Below are positions 34,317 through 43,402 of a DNA stretch of 64,000 nucleotides, in pieces. A model generated the notes under the pieces. That model saw nothing but the letters and a program-made list of their open reading frames with translations, did not search any database and was not told where the DNA came from. Within the stretch, counting starts at the first letter, position 1, and every line of letters starts with the position of its first letter. The stretch is from Joyebacterum sp964521425. GTDB taxonomy: Bacteria > Joyebacterota > Joyebacteria > Joyebacterales > Joyebacteraceae. A program made the translations under genes and the position numbers. The stretch is taken from assembly GCA_964521425.1 (NCBI GenBank), contig CAZFRO010000006.1:54508-118507 (forward strand). Reading direction: 5' to 3'.

Positions 34317-35219
34317 TTGTTTGAGCTTGTCGTGCTGGACTCTGCTCTCAGGATGGCGACTCCACTCATACTGGCTTCGCTGGGTGGTCTTTTCTCCGAA
34401 CGCTCCGGCGTGGTGAACATCGCGCTCGAGGGCATTCTTCTCACCGGAGCCTTCGCGAGCATCCTGGCCACCCACTACACCGGCGACCCATGGATCGGCG
34501 TCGCGGCCGGGATCTTCGCAGGCATTCTCGTCTCGCTCATACACGCCGCTGTGACGGTCATCTTCAAGGCCGACCAGATAGTGAGCGGTGTCGCCATAAA
34601 TCTCCTCGCGGCCGGTGCGACCCAGTTCCTCACGTGGATCACCTGGGGAAGTTCCTCGAACTCACCGTCGGTCGGCGGGATGGCGCGCTGGTCGCTTCCG
34701 GAAACATGGGGCCCCGTCGCGCGCGGGATCAACGTGGTCATCGGGCACTACCCACCTCTCGTCTACGTCGCGCTGGCCGCCGTGGCCGCGGCTCACGTCG
34801 TGCTCTGGCACACGCCGTTCGGCCTGAGGCTCCGGGCCACCGGCGAACACCCGGCCGCCGTCGACGCGCTGGGAGTTAGTGTAAAGAAGATGCGATTCGC
34901 CGGCATACTCCTGAGTGGAGCGCTCGCCGGATTGGGCGGGGCCTTTCTTGCGCTCAACACGCATCAGTTCGTGAAGAACATGTCGGCCGGACGCGGGTAC
35001 ATCGCTCTCGCAGCGATGATCTTCGGCAAGTGGAACCCGGTCCGCGCCGCTCTGGCATGTCTGCTCTTCGGGTATGCGGAGGCGGTCCAGATGGGTCTCC
35101 AGGGACAGCAGGTGCCGAGCCAGTTCGTGCAGATGATTCCCTACGTGCTGACGATGGTCGCACTCGTGGGAGTCATCGGAAGAGCCCGTCCGCCGGCAGC
35201 GATCGGGAAGCCATACTAG
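34317..35219 (+). CDS. Nucleoside ABC transporter permease, second subunit
   Basis: A TTG at 34317 with AGGAGG nine bases upstream is the best start; the longer frame runs back inside murJ. The 300-residue protein has about eight helices and the family string FSERSGVVNIALEGILLTG, plus GLRLRATGEHPAAVDALGV as the coupling segment. It completes the BMP-type importer (receptor, ATPase, permease, permease), although murJ divides the set. Confidence 0.92.
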   Translation: MFELVVLDSALRMATPLILASLGGLFSERSGVVNIALEGILLTGAFASILATHYTGDPWIGVAAGIFAGILVSLIHAAVTVIFKADQIVSGVAINLLAAGATQFLTWITWGSSSNSPSVGGMARWSLPETWGPVARGINVVIGHYPPLVYVALAAVAAAHVVLWHTPFGLRLRATGEHPAAVDALGVSVKKMRFAGILLSGALAGLGGAFLALNTHQFVKNMSAGRGYIALAAMIFGKWNPVRAALACLLFGYAEAVQMGLQGQQVPSQFVQMIPYVLTMVALVGVIGRARPPAAIGKPY

Positions 35220-35228
35220 AAGCGCACA

Positions 35229-35280
35229 CGGTGACACTCGGAAGGCTATGCCTGATAGCGAACCCGGTGGCACTCGAAAC
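35229..35280. repeat. Short imperfect direct duplication before the metallophosphatase gene
   Basis: CGGTGACACTCGGAA (35229-35243) recurs as CGGTGGCACTCGAAA (35266-35280). No promoter is evident in this 80-base gap. Confidence 0.45.
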
Positions 35281-35299
35281 GCCATTCCAGGAGTGGATC

Positions 35300-37339
35300 A
35301 TGAACAGACTCTCCAGAACAGCCCTGACGGTGCTTATCGCCACACTGTCCGTCATGGGAATCACGATGCTCGCAGCGACTGCACTTGCCACCGATCTGGC
35401 ATCGCTGATCGCTGATGATCCGTATCCTGTTGAATTCGGTGCGGCGCCGCTGCTTGAGCGACCACCCACTGTCACGGGCTTCACAGGCTCGAGGGCGATC
35501 ATCGAGTTCACGACGATTGTGGAGACACCACCCGGTCTCATTCGATTCGGCCCGCTCCACGAGGCTGCTGGAATCGAGCGGCCGGCATACAGGAAGATCA
35601 CATCAGAGGACAACGAGGACTGGACGCGCGAGCACACGATTCTGGTGAACGTCTCGGCACTTGAATCGTCGGCGTACGACTCGAGCTACATGAAGAATGG
35701 TGGAGGCGTTGTCGCGTACCGGCTCGAGGTGTTCGATCCCACGTTCAATGTTGTAAGGACGTTCGACCGCCGCTTCCGCTACTCGCGGTCGGGCGCACGA
35801 AGGGACGGGGAGTACGCGCTGGCAGAGACCATTGTGCTCGGTCCGTGCGTGGACCGCGTCGGACCAGGGTACTTCATTGTGTCCTGGGAGACGGACACAC
35901 CATCACCCGGAGGAATCGTCATCAGGGAGGGCGGCGTAGAGCAGGCGATAGCAGGGGGCTTGGAGAACGAGCGGGTCATCGCGGAGAGCGGCGCCTCTCG
36001 ACGTCATGAGGTGCTTGTGGCAGGCCTCGCACCCGACACTCGCTACGCATACCGGGTTCAGCACGGCAATGCCAAGCCGCTCACGCGCTGGTACGACGTG
36101 CGGACCGCCCCGGACGCCGGCAGCAGGAAGCCCTTCACTTTTGCGTTTGCCTCAGACTCCCGATCCGGTGCGGGCGGGGGAGAGGAGAGCATCGAGGGCG
36201 TCAACTACGCCGGGCTGAAGGCCGTCCTCGCGGGGGCCAAGGCACACGGCGCGGATCTCTTTCTCTTCGGCGGCGATCTCGTCAACGGTTACACGAGTTC
36301 GGAGGAACGCTTCGTGACCCAGCTCGACTCCTGGCGAAGGGCGTGCGACCAGGTCGCGTTCTCGATGCCGATCTACGAAGGCATGGGCAATCACGAGCAG
36401 GTTGGAGACTACCTCGAGGTGGCCGATCCTGAGCGCGACGGGAAGGTGATTCTCATGTACCGCGACCGGCCGGGCGAGGACAGCGTGGAGGCTCTCTTCT
36501 CGGGGCGGTTCGTGAATCCCCCGGGAAGCTGTTACGGCAATACCCAGCCCGATAGCGAGCATTCAGACTTCGGGGGCGTGGAGAGGAGCGGACCCGGCTA
36601 CGGTGAGACCGTCTACTCCTTCAACTACGACAACTGCCACTTCGTATCGATCAACTCGAACTACTGGGTTACCGGGGTCCACCATTCACACAACACCGCA
36701 CGTTGGCCCAGCGATCACGACGGTGTCGCCTACGCGCTCGGCCTCTTCGGGGGCAACAGGGAGGGCTACCTTCTTCCCGGACAGCTCGAGTGGCTTGAGA
36801 CCGATCTCGACGTCGCTCAGTCCGATCCCGACATCGACTGGATCTTTGTCTTCACGCACGAGCCGGCCTTCCCGACCGGAGGGCACGCCTACGATGCGAT
36901 GTTCTGGAGAGACGAGGAGCTGACCGGCAACGACGGACTGAACGATTCAAGTGCTCCCAGAGGCGATGTGATCGACATGCGGAACAGGTTCTGGAACATC
37001 CTGTCGAGTCACGACAAGGTCCTGGCCTTCATGTGTGGAGACGAGCACAACTACAGCCGCACACTCATAGACTCCGATATCCATCCGACCTACGAAACTC
37101 CGGTCTGGCACTTCGTAAGCGGGGGCGCCGGTGCGCCGTTCTACGCGCAGGACACAACGGTTCCGTGGACGGATCACGTGAAAGCCTTCTCTCCGGTCAA
37201 TCACTACTGCATTTTCCACATCGATGGAAAGCGAGTGGGGCTCAGCGTCTACGCGACGAGTGGTGCTCTTGTTGACGAGGTGAAGAACCTCGGTGCTATG
37301 GCAGGAAGGAGCATTGACTCTACCCCGCAGACCCCCTAG
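35300..37339 (+). CDS. Secreted calcineurin-type metallophosphatase with fibronectin/PAP-like N-terminal domain
   Basis: The ATG at 35300 follows CCAGGAG and starts a signal peptide (TALTVLIATLSVMGITMLAA); an upstream frame overlapping the permease is rejected. The 679-residue protein has an Ig/fibronectin-like N-terminal part resembling purple acid phosphatases (about 40-270). A metallophosphatase core follows with FAFASDSRSG, FGGDLVNGY, GMGNHEQ, FVFTHEPAF and MCGDEHNYSR, giving the five metal-binding blocks. It has no Por-type tail, so it is probably periplasmic or released. A phosphomonoesterase or nucleotidase role would suit the region. Confidence 0.87.
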   Translation: MNRLSRTALTVLIATLSVMGITMLAATALATDLASLIADDPYPVEFGAAPLLERPPTVTGFTGSRAIIEFTTIVETPPGLIRFGPLHEAAGIERPAYRKITSEDNEDWTREHTILVNVSALESSAYDSSYMKNGGGVVAYRLEVFDPTFNVVRTFDRRFRYSRSGARRDGEYALAETIVLGPCVDRVGPGYFIVSWETDTPSPGGIVIREGGVEQAIAGGLENERVIAESGASRRHEVLVAGLAPDTRYAYRVQHGNAKPLTRWYDVRTAPDAGSRKPFTFAFASDSRSGAGGGEESIEGVNYAGLKAVLAGAKAHGADLFLFGGDLVNGYTSSEERFVTQLDSWRRACDQVAFSMPIYEGMGNHEQVGDYLEVADPERDGKVILMYRDRPGEDSVEALFSGRFVNPPGSCYGNTQPDSEHSDFGGVERSGPGYGETVYSFNYDNCHFVSINSNYWVTGVHHSHNTARWPSDHDGVAYALGLFGGNREGYLLPGQLEWLETDLDVAQSDPDIDWIFVFTHEPAFPTGGHAYDAMFWRDEELTGNDGLNDSSAPRGDVIDMRNRFWNILSSHDKVLAFMCGDEHNYSRTLIDSDIHPTYETPVWHFVSGGAGAPFYAQDTTVPWTDHVKAFSPVNHYCIFHIDGKRVGLSVYATSGALVDEVKNLGAMAGRSIDSTPQTP

Positions 37340-37342
37340 AAT
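37314..37342 (+). promoter_or_regulatory. Promoter of the MBL-fold lipoprotein gene
   Basis: TTGACT (37314-37319), a 17-base spacer and TAGAAT (37337-37342) overlap the last codons of the metallophosphatase gene. The predicted start is about 70 bases before the ATG at 37420. Confidence 0.65.
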
Positions 37343-37381
37343 CTTTGTACCACGTTAGCCATCTTACAGACAACACCACGC

Positions 37382-37399
37382 GCCGCCCCTTCGGGCGGC
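37382..37399 (+). other. Hairpin in the 5' leader of the lipoprotein gene
   Basis: A seven-base stem GCCGCCC/GGGCGGC with a CTTC loop lies between the promoter and the ribosome-binding site. It could also act as the terminator for upstream transcription. Confidence 0.45.
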
Positions 37400-37419
37400 C
37401 AACGAGGGGGTATGCTACG

Positions 37420-38715
37420 ATGAGACGACGCGCAACCAGGGCGTTCCTTGTTCTCTTAGCACTTCCGGTCGTTCTGGCGGGGTGCAGCGAGAGCGAAGTC
37501 AATCCGTACGATGCGCTACAGGATCCGAATCCACCCGTGGTGACGAGCTTCGTCTACTCCGGAGGAGAGGCCAGCTGGTCGACCGATGAGGAGGCGCTCT
37601 GCGTCCTTGAGTATGGCCCCGTCGGTGGCGACTACGAGCACTACGTCTACGGGTCCGGGAAGTACCACTCGACATTCCACAGCGTTACGCTCCTCGGCAT
37701 GGACGAGGGCGTGGAGTACGCCGTGCGTATCAGGAGTATGGACAGGGCGGGCAACGAGGCGTACGACACCGCGATAGCGCTTCCGGACACAATCGTCGGC
37801 GCAGCATTCGGTGGTGAGACAATGTCCCTTTCCATGATCGATGTGGGATGGGGACTGTCGGAACTGCTTAAGACACCGGGTGGCGAGTACATTCTCATAG
37901 ACGCCGGCAGCAACCAGCTTGATGACCACCATCACATTCATACTGCCGACGTACTCAATTTCCTTGTCACAAAAGATGTCAGCTCGCTCAAGGCTGCGGT
38001 AATGACCCATAGCCACGAGGATCACTACGGGGGACTCTCTGCAGAGGATGGCGTTCTCGACTCTTTTTGGGTAGGCGAGATGATCCTGCCCGACCCGACC
38101 ACCCTCTACAGGTCCATTCCGCTGAGTATTCTGGGTAAGGCCGAGGAGCATGACATCCCGATCACATACGTCAAGCAAGGTGACACCTCGGACAGCGTAC
38201 CCGGTCTGGACTGGGACGATACGCCAGGATTTCGCGTCCAGGTCCTCTCGGCCGGTGTGGGTGGGACCATCGCAGGGCCAGACGACTCGGCTGCAGAGGG
38301 CATGAAGGGTAACAACGACTCAGTGGTTCTCCGCATGACGTTCGGGAGTGTCTCCTTCATCACAACGGGTGACGCCGAGCACTTCACGGAGTTCGGGATC
38401 ATTGATGAGTTTGGGCGGTTGGGGGCCAGGGCACAGGTTCTTCAGATCGCGCACCACGGCAGCGACGACTCGAGTTCCGAGCAGTGGCTCGAGAACGTGT
38501 CGCCGCGTGTCGCTCTCATCTCGTGTGCGATGGTCGAGAACGCTCTCGTGAAGGAGGTCGTGCTCCAGGGCTGCCGTGCCGTCGATGCCGATTACTTCGT
38601 CACGGACAAGGTGTTCCCGAACATGTCCCGCAGTGCGGATCCTGAGTACGGCAACCTGATCACCATGACAGATGGGGAGTCGATCGAGGTCATGGCGGAG
38701 CATCACGACTGGTAG
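37420..38715 (+). CDS. Lipoprotein with ComEC/Rec2-type metallo-beta-lactamase fold
   Basis: The ATG at 37420 begins a lipoprotein signal with lipobox VLAGCSES; a TTG at 37345 would add 25 untypical residues. An Ig/fibronectin-like segment (about 40-125) precedes an MBL domain. Metal ligands are seen in VMTHSHEDHYGG (about 194-205), FITTGDAEH and QIAHHGSDDSSS. This is the ComEC C-terminal hydrolase pattern, here without the ComEC membrane channel. ComEC-type domains are thought to be nucleases acting on incoming DNA, and stand-alone versions hydrolyse various phosphoesters. A periplasmic or surface nuclease or phosphodiesterase is a fair guess, not a proven function. Confidence 0.83.
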   Translation: MRRRATRAFLVLLALPVVLAGCSESEVNPYDALQDPNPPVVTSFVYSGGEASWSTDEEALCVLEYGPVGGDYEHYVYGSGKYHSTFHSVTLLGMDEGVEYAVRIRSMDRAGNEAYDTAIALPDTIVGAAFGGETMSLSMIDVGWGLSELLKTPGGEYILIDAGSNQLDDHHHIHTADVLNFLVTKDVSSLKAAVMTHSHEDHYGGLSAEDGVLDSFWVGEMILPDPTTLYRSIPLSILGKAEEHDIPITYVKQGDTSDSVPGLDWDDTPGFRVQVLSAGVGGTIAGPDDSAAEGMKGNNDSVVLRMTFGSVSFITTGDAEHFTEFGIIDEFGRLGARAQVLQIAHHGSDDSSSEQWLENVSPRVALISCAMVENALVKEVVLQGCRAVDADYFVTDKVFPNMSRSADPEYGNLITMTDGESIEVMAEHHDW

Positions 38716-38786
38716 CGTCTCCGGCAGCAACGCAGGAATTCTCATGAACGAGACGTGTGTGGCCGGCCGCGACATAAGGACAGGCG

Positions 38787-39761
38787 ATGACCTGGCTCGA
38801 GACTCTGAGACGCAAGAAGTTCATGGACCCGCTCACGGCGGCGCTCTATCTGGTGCCGGCCGCGGTCATTGTCGTGGTCTTCAGGATGGTACCCATCGCC
38901 TCGGCGTTCGTCCTGAGCTTCTTCGATGTCAAGATGGGCAGGATCCGCGGGTTCGTTGGTCTGGCTCAGTACATCAGGCTCTTCCAGGATCCGACGTTCT
39001 TCAACTCGCTGGGAACGACGGCCTACTACGTCGCGGGCGTCGTCCCCGCCAGCCTCTTCCTGTCGCTTCTGGCGGCGGTGCTCCTGAACAAGAAGATCCG
39101 GGCGCTCGGCTTCTACAGAACCGTTTACTTCCTGCCGGTTGTGACGTCGCTCGTGGCCATATCCATGGTGTGGAAGTGGATATTCCATCCGCGGCTGGGG
39201 CTACTGAACTACGTCTTCGAGATCCTGGGCGGCAACGCGATGCTGTGGCTCGACGAGCCGCGCGGCATCTTCGAGATGATGGCGTCCGGTCTCGGATGGG
39301 CGTGGTGGCCGAACGGTTTCTCCGGGCCGAGTCTCGCCCTCATCGCCGTCATCATCGTCGCGATATGGCGAGGCATCGGCTACAACATCGTCATCTTCCT
39401 GGCAGGGCTTCAGAACATACCGGATCAGTACTACGAGGCAGCCAGAATAGACGGGGCGAACTCACGAGGGGTCTTCTGGCGGGTCACATGGCCGCTTTTG
39501 TCACCGACGACGTTCTATGTGCTCCTGTCCACGACCATCACATCGTTCCAGGTCTTCACACAGATCTATCTCATGACAGGTCCACCGGTTGGTGGACCGA
39601 TGGGCACAACGAAGGTAATCGTCTACTACCTCTTCGAGAAGGGATTCGACGCGGGGGGGAACATGGGATACGCGAGCGCCGTGGCCCTCATTCTCTTCCT
39701 CATTATCCTGTCGCTGACTCTTGTGCAGCGGCGACTCGTCGAGAGCAGGGTCTACTACTAG
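38787..39761 (+). CDS. Carbohydrate-type ABC transporter permease (UgpA/MalF family)
   Basis: A 324-residue membrane protein with six or more helices and the inner-membrane coupling motif QYYEAARIDGANSRGVFW (EAA loop). AYYLVPAAVIVVVF-like first helix and FYRTVYFLPVVTSLVA are typical of the family. It forms the usual heterodimer with the permease at 39821 and uses the binding protein at 40898. No ATPase gene is present in this operon, so a shared MsmK/UgpC-type ATPase elsewhere is expected. Confidence 0.92.
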   Translation: MTWLETLRRKKFMDPLTAALYLVPAAVIVVVFRMVPIASAFVLSFFDVKMGRIRGFVGLAQYIRLFQDPTFFNSLGTTAYYVAGVVPASLFLSLLAAVLLNKKIRALGFYRTVYFLPVVTSLVAISMVWKWIFHPRLGLLNYVFEILGGNAMLWLDEPRGIFEMMASGLGWAWWPNGFSGPSLALIAVIIVAIWRGIGYNIVIFLAGLQNIPDQYYEAARIDGANSRGVFWRVTWPLLSPTTFYVLLSTTITSFQVFTQIYLMTGPPVGGPMGTTKVIVYYLFEKGFDAGGNMGYASAVALILFLIILSLTLVQRRLVESRVYY

Positions 39762-39816
39762 CGCGCGTACCAGTACAGGTGAGGCACAGCTAGCACGCGT
39801 ACCAGCACGGGTGAGG
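39759..39816. repeat. 26-bp direct duplication spanning the stop codon of the first permease
   Basis: Copies at 39759-39784 and 39791-39816 share the pattern TAGC-x-CGCGTACCAG-x-AC-x-GGTGAGG, with a period of 32 bases. The first copy contains the actual TAG stop. The second supplies GAGG before the next start. Confidence 0.75.
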
Positions 39817-39820
39817 TTCG

Positions 39821-40846
39821 GTGGCTCCAATGGAACAGACAGCGACACTGCACGACAGAGAACTCAACGCCGGCTACCGCATGAAGCGGACAGCGGGCAT
39901 GGCCGGCGTCTATGCGGCCTTGGCCGTGGGTGTTGTGCTCATGATCGTGCCGTTCTGGTGGATGGTCTCGACCTCTCTCAAGTCTCCGCTTGAGATTCTC
40001 GAGTTCCCTCCCACGTGGATTCCGACGGGGCACTTCGCCGAACTGGCGGATGGAACGTGGGAAGAGGTCTACATCGTTTCGAAGGACAAGATTGCGGGAA
40101 CCGTGGACGTCAGGTCGCTGGACGGAGGTATCGAGCGCACGGTCGCCTCGAGCGCGGTCGCGGACAGGATCCGTTTCCGCTTCAGAAACTACGCGGAGGC
40201 ATGGAGTCAGGCTCCGTTCGCCAGATACTATTTCAATACGATTCTGATCACCATCTTCGTGGTCATGGGCGTCCTCGTGACATCGTCGCTCGCGGCCTAC
40301 GCCTTCGCGCGCATGAAGTTCTGGGGGAGGGACAACATCTTCCTCATCTTCCTGTCGATGATGATGGTTCCGCAGCCTGTCTATCTGGTTCCGTCCTACA
40401 TCATTCTCGTGAAGCTCGGGTGGATTGACACCTATCAGGCTCTGATAGTCCCGTGGTTCGCACACATCTTCAGCATTTTTCTCCTGAGACAGCACTTCAA
40501 GACGATACCAAACGATCTCTACGATGCCGCGATCATCGACGGCTGCAGCAGGTTCGCATTTCTCTGGCGGGTCATGCTTCCTCTGTCCAAGGCAGTACTC
40601 GTCGCGGTTGTCATCTTCACGGTCGTGGGAACGTGGAACTCGTTCCTGTGGCCTCTCGTGATGACGAACACGCCGGAAGTGCGACCGCTCCAGGTCGGTC
40701 TCGCCCGGTTCTCACAGGAGCAGGGGACAAGTCACGAACTAATGATGGCGGCGGCTGCCTTCTCGGTTGCACCGCTCATCATCGCCTACTTCTTCGCACA
40801 GAAGCAGATAATCCAGAGCATGGCCACTTCGGGCTTGAAGGGCTAG
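39821..40846 (+). CDS. Carbohydrate-type ABC transporter permease (UgpE/MalG family) with periplasmic insertion
   Basis: GTG at 39821 with GAGG upstream; an ATG nine bases later is an alternative. The protein has 341 residues, about 60 more than usual. The extra part lies after the first helix (about residues 55-120), contains EVYIVSKDKIAGTVDVRSLD, and should be periplasmic. Family markers are present: WWMVSTSLKSPLEIL, the coupling loop DLYDAAIIDGCSRFAFLW, and TWNSFLWPLV. The insertion may contact the binding protein. Confidence 0.9.
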   Translation: MAPMEQTATLHDRELNAGYRMKRTAGMAGVYAALAVGVVLMIVPFWWMVSTSLKSPLEILEFPPTWIPTGHFAELADGTWEEVYIVSKDKIAGTVDVRSLDGGIERTVASSAVADRIRFRFRNYAEAWSQAPFARYYFNTILITIFVVMGVLVTSSLAAYAFARMKFWGRDNIFLIFLSMMMVPQPVYLVPSYIILVKLGWIDTYQALIVPWFAHIFSIFLLRQHFKTIPNDLYDAAIIDGCSRFAFLWRVMLPLSKAVLVAVVIFTVVGTWNSFLWPLVMTNTPEVRPLQVGLARFSQEQGTSHELMMAAAAFSVAPLIIAYFFAQKQIIQSMATSGLKG

Positions 40847-40875
40847 CAGGAGCATGGCCACGTCGAGCCCTGAGG
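40814..40875. repeat. Direct duplication of the 3' end of the second permease gene
   Basis: The end of the coding sequence (40814-40841, CAGAGCATGGCCACTTCGGG onward) is repeated just after the stop at 40847-40875 (CAGGAGCATGGCCACGTCGA onward), with a period of 33 bases. Confidence 0.7.
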
Positions 40876-40897
40876 ATCAGTTGATGGAGGAATCGGA

Positions 40898-42193
40898 ATG
40901 AAGCACAAGCTCAAGAAGCACTGGCTGCTGCGGGTTCTCCTCGTGACATCCGTTCTCGCCGTAACGCTTGCCGGGTGTGGTGGTGGGGACGAGGGTGGAG
41001 CCGACGGCGTGACGCGTCTGCAGTTCTGGCATGCCATGGGGGGGCCGCTCGGTGACGCGCTCGATGTGCTCGTCGCGGAGTTCAACGAGAGTCACAGTGA
41101 CATCGAGATCCAGTCGGTGAGCATGGGGCGCTACCAGGCGCTCTCGCAGAAGATCATGGCGTCCGTCGCAGCCGGCGAGCCGCCGGATCTGGCGCAGGTC
41201 TACGAGGCGTGGACCGAGAACCTGATAGAGAACGGCAGTGCCGCGCCCCTGTCGCCGTATGTCAACGGACCGAACGGGCTTTCGCAGGAAGAACTCGACG
41301 ACTTCATCCCGGGCATGATCGCGAACAGCACGTGGGAAGGTGAGATCTACTCGTTCCCCTTCAACAAGAGCGTCCGGGGCCTCTATTGGAACAAGGACGC
41401 GTTCGCAGAGGTGGGTCTCACACGCGCTCCCACGAACTGGGACGAGTATCTCGAGTACGCCAAGAAGCTCACACGCGACACCGACGGGGACGACGAGATC
41501 GATCAGTGGGGGACGGCGGGGCAGATAAGCGCGTGGATGTTCGAGAACCTGCTCGTCCAGAACGGCGGGAGTATTCTCACAGCCGACGGCACGCGCGCTG
41601 CGTTCGATAGCCCCGAGGGAATCGAAGCCCTCGAGTTCATGGTGGAGCTTCTCACTGAGTACGGGAAGGTGACGTCCGGGTACGAGTACCAGAATGATTT
41701 CCAGGCGGGCAAGATAGGCATGATAGAAGGCTCCACCGTCTCGCTCGCGTTCATGGAGGGCAAATACACGTTCGACATGGCGCTCGCGCCGCTTCCGGAG
41801 AATAAGAAGAAGGCGTCCTTCTTCGCGGGCACCAACGTCGTCATCTTCGCGGATTCATGCGACGAGAACAAGACGGCTGCGTGGGAATTCGTGAAGTGGT
41901 TCACGAGTCCCGAGATCACGGCGCGCTGGGCCGCGATGACCGGGTACGCTCCGGTCAGACAGAGTGCAATGAACCTGCCCGTCATGCAGGAGAGGTTCGC
42001 GGAGGTCGAGGGACTCGACCGCGTGTTCACGCAGCTCGACTACGCCGCGTTTGAGCCACGGTCCGCGGCCTGGTATGCGGGACGAAAGTACCTTGAGGAG
42101 AGCGGTGTCGAGGCCGCCCTCAGAAAGCAGATGATTCCGAGTGATGCACTGGCAGCCGCAGCAGTGGCCGTCAATGCCGAGCTTGCGCAATAG
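40898..42193 (+). CDS. Extracellular solute-binding lipoprotein (family 1, UgpB-like)
   Basis: A 431-residue protein with lipoprotein signal TLAGCGGG. Family-1 solute-binding features are visible: LQFWHAMGGPLGDALDVLV, SQKIMASVAAGEPPDLAQ, PFNKSVRGLYWNKDAF and WEFVKWFTSPEITARW. The FWH-(A/S)-M opening is common in glycerol-3-phosphate and sugar-binding members, but specificity cannot be assigned. It completes the importer with the two permeases upstream and probably captures the solute for them. Confidence 0.93.
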   Translation: MKHKLKKHWLLRVLLVTSVLAVTLAGCGGGDEGGADGVTRLQFWHAMGGPLGDALDVLVAEFNESHSDIEIQSVSMGRYQALSQKIMASVAAGEPPDLAQVYEAWTENLIENGSAAPLSPYVNGPNGLSQEELDDFIPGMIANSTWEGEIYSFPFNKSVRGLYWNKDAFAEVGLTRAPTNWDEYLEYAKKLTRDTDGDDEIDQWGTAGQISAWMFENLLVQNGGSILTADGTRAAFDSPEGIEALEFMVELLTEYGKVTSGYEYQNDFQAGKIGMIEGSTVSLAFMEGKYTFDMALAPLPENKKKASFFAGTNVVIFADSCDENKTAAWEFVKWFTSPEITARWAAMTGYAPVRQSAMNLPVMQERFAEVEGLDRVFTQLDYAAFEPRSAAWYAGRKYLEESGVEAALRKQMIPSDALAAAAVAVNAELAQ

Positions 42194-42194
42194 A

Positions 42195-42210
42195 TCCACA
42201 TCGACGTGGA
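42195..42210 (+). other. Small inverted repeat before the OB-fold protein gene
   Basis: TCCAC (42195-42199) and GTGGA (42206-42210) flank a six-base loop just after the stop at 42193. GATCCAC recurs at 42221, next to the AAGGAGG ribosome-binding site. Possible operator or short stem. Confidence 0.35.
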
Positions 42211-42241
42211 AATCGATCGAGATCCACTTAAGGAGGAATAG

Positions 42242-43387
42242 ATGACACGACGCGGGAAGCACGGAGCGGTAGCCACGCTGGCACTGGCTGCACTGCTTGT
42301 TGCCGGCGTAGTCGCGGCTCAGGAGTTGACGATCTGCGAGGTGCAGCAGTACGACGCGAGCGGCTACTCACCATACAACGGGGAGACGGTGGCCGTCAGG
42401 GGGATTGTTACATTCCCGCCGGGGTATGTCGTTCCCGGTGAACCGCCTGGACACACCTCGATGTACATCCAGTCGGGCGGCTGCGGAATCAACGTCTTCT
42501 GCTTCGATGAGCCGGCACTGGTTGACGTGGCACTCGGCGACAGCGTCAGAGTGACCGGTCAGGTCGAGGAGTATGTCGGCTCGAGCGCAGGAGCCACCAC
42601 CGAGATATTGTGTGACAGCGGGGCGGACATCGAACTCCTTGTGGAGGGCGCGAGATTCGTAGAGCCGCTTGAACTCACGCTGTCGGATGGAATGATCGGG
42701 GAGGATCTCGAGGGCGTGCTTGTGAGAACTGTCGGAGTCATAACACTCCACCTGGGCTTCAAGATCGAACTCGAGGAACTGGACGACCCCGTTATCTACC
42801 AGGGTTACAACGACAGCGTGGACTTCAACGTCTATGAAGTTGGGGACACGCTCGATGTGGCAGGAGTCGTCCTTCAGTACGACAGAAACCCACCGTACCT
42901 GGAGGGATTCGAGATCGTGCCACGCTTCCAGAGCGATATGAAGCACTTCGTGCCGTTTCCTCCGCCGTACGTCGGGTTCTCCTCCGATGTGCTGATCTCA
43001 TTCCGTCAGATCACGGCTGTCGACACAGCGGGCATGGCCGTGCTCGGAGACGAGAAGGCGCCTGTCTTCTACCCCGATATCGGGGAGATTCTGCCGATCT
43101 ACTACAAGGCGCCTGCCGAGAGCCGCACCATTATGAAGCTCTACGATCTACAGGGCAGACTTGTACGCACGCTTCTGGATGAGGACTACGACGGTTACTC
43201 GGGTCTTCCAAACCACTACGAGCAGCTCTTCCCGTACACCATGGGTGTGCGAGGCTGGGACGGGCGGGACGATCTCAGGCGGCTGGCTCCGGCCGGCACC
43301 TACATCTGTCGCTTTGAGGCGACGAAGCCGGGCGGGTCGACCGAAGTGGTCACGGCGCCTCTCGTCGTCGGAGCCAGGCTCAAGTGA
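42242..43387 (+). CDS. Secreted OB-fold protein with a divergent Por-type C-terminal domain
   Basis: AAGGAGG precedes the ATG. The signal peptide ends near VVAAQ. Residues about 30-230 form an OB-fold of the extracellular type found with nucleases: YNGETVAVRGIVTFPPGY, TSMYIQSGGCGINVF, LGDSVRVTGQVEEYVG and EIVPRFQSDM. The C-terminal hundred residues are a modified sorting domain lacking NPFNP: IYYKAPAESRTIMKLYDLQG, GWDGRDDLRRLAPAGTY and VVGARLK. No nuclease domain is attached. Nucleic-acid or carbohydrate binding at the surface is possible. The same OB module appears in the next gene and at 53323. Confidence 0.78.
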   Translation: MTRRGKHGAVATLALAALLVAGVVAAQELTICEVQQYDASGYSPYNGETVAVRGIVTFPPGYVVPGEPPGHTSMYIQSGGCGINVFCFDEPALVDVALGDSVRVTGQVEEYVGSSAGATTEILCDSGADIELLVEGARFVEPLELTLSDGMIGEDLEGVLVRTVGVITLHLGFKIELEELDDPVIYQGYNDSVDFNVYEVGDTLDVAGVVLQYDRNPPYLEGFEIVPRFQSDMKHFVPFPPPYVGFSSDVLISFRQITAVDTAGMAVLGDEKAPVFYPDIGEILPIYYKAPAESRTIMKLYDLQGRLVRTLLDEDYDGYSGLPNHYEQLFPYTMGVRGWDGRDDLRRLAPAGTYICRFEATKPGGSTEVVTAPLVVGARLK

Positions 43388-43402
43388 TTCACCTGCCCGG
43401 AG

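Noticed and set aside
35030..35299. Upstream extension of the metallophosphatase frame
   Set aside because: It runs inside the permease gene; the signal peptide and ribosome-binding site place the start at 35300.
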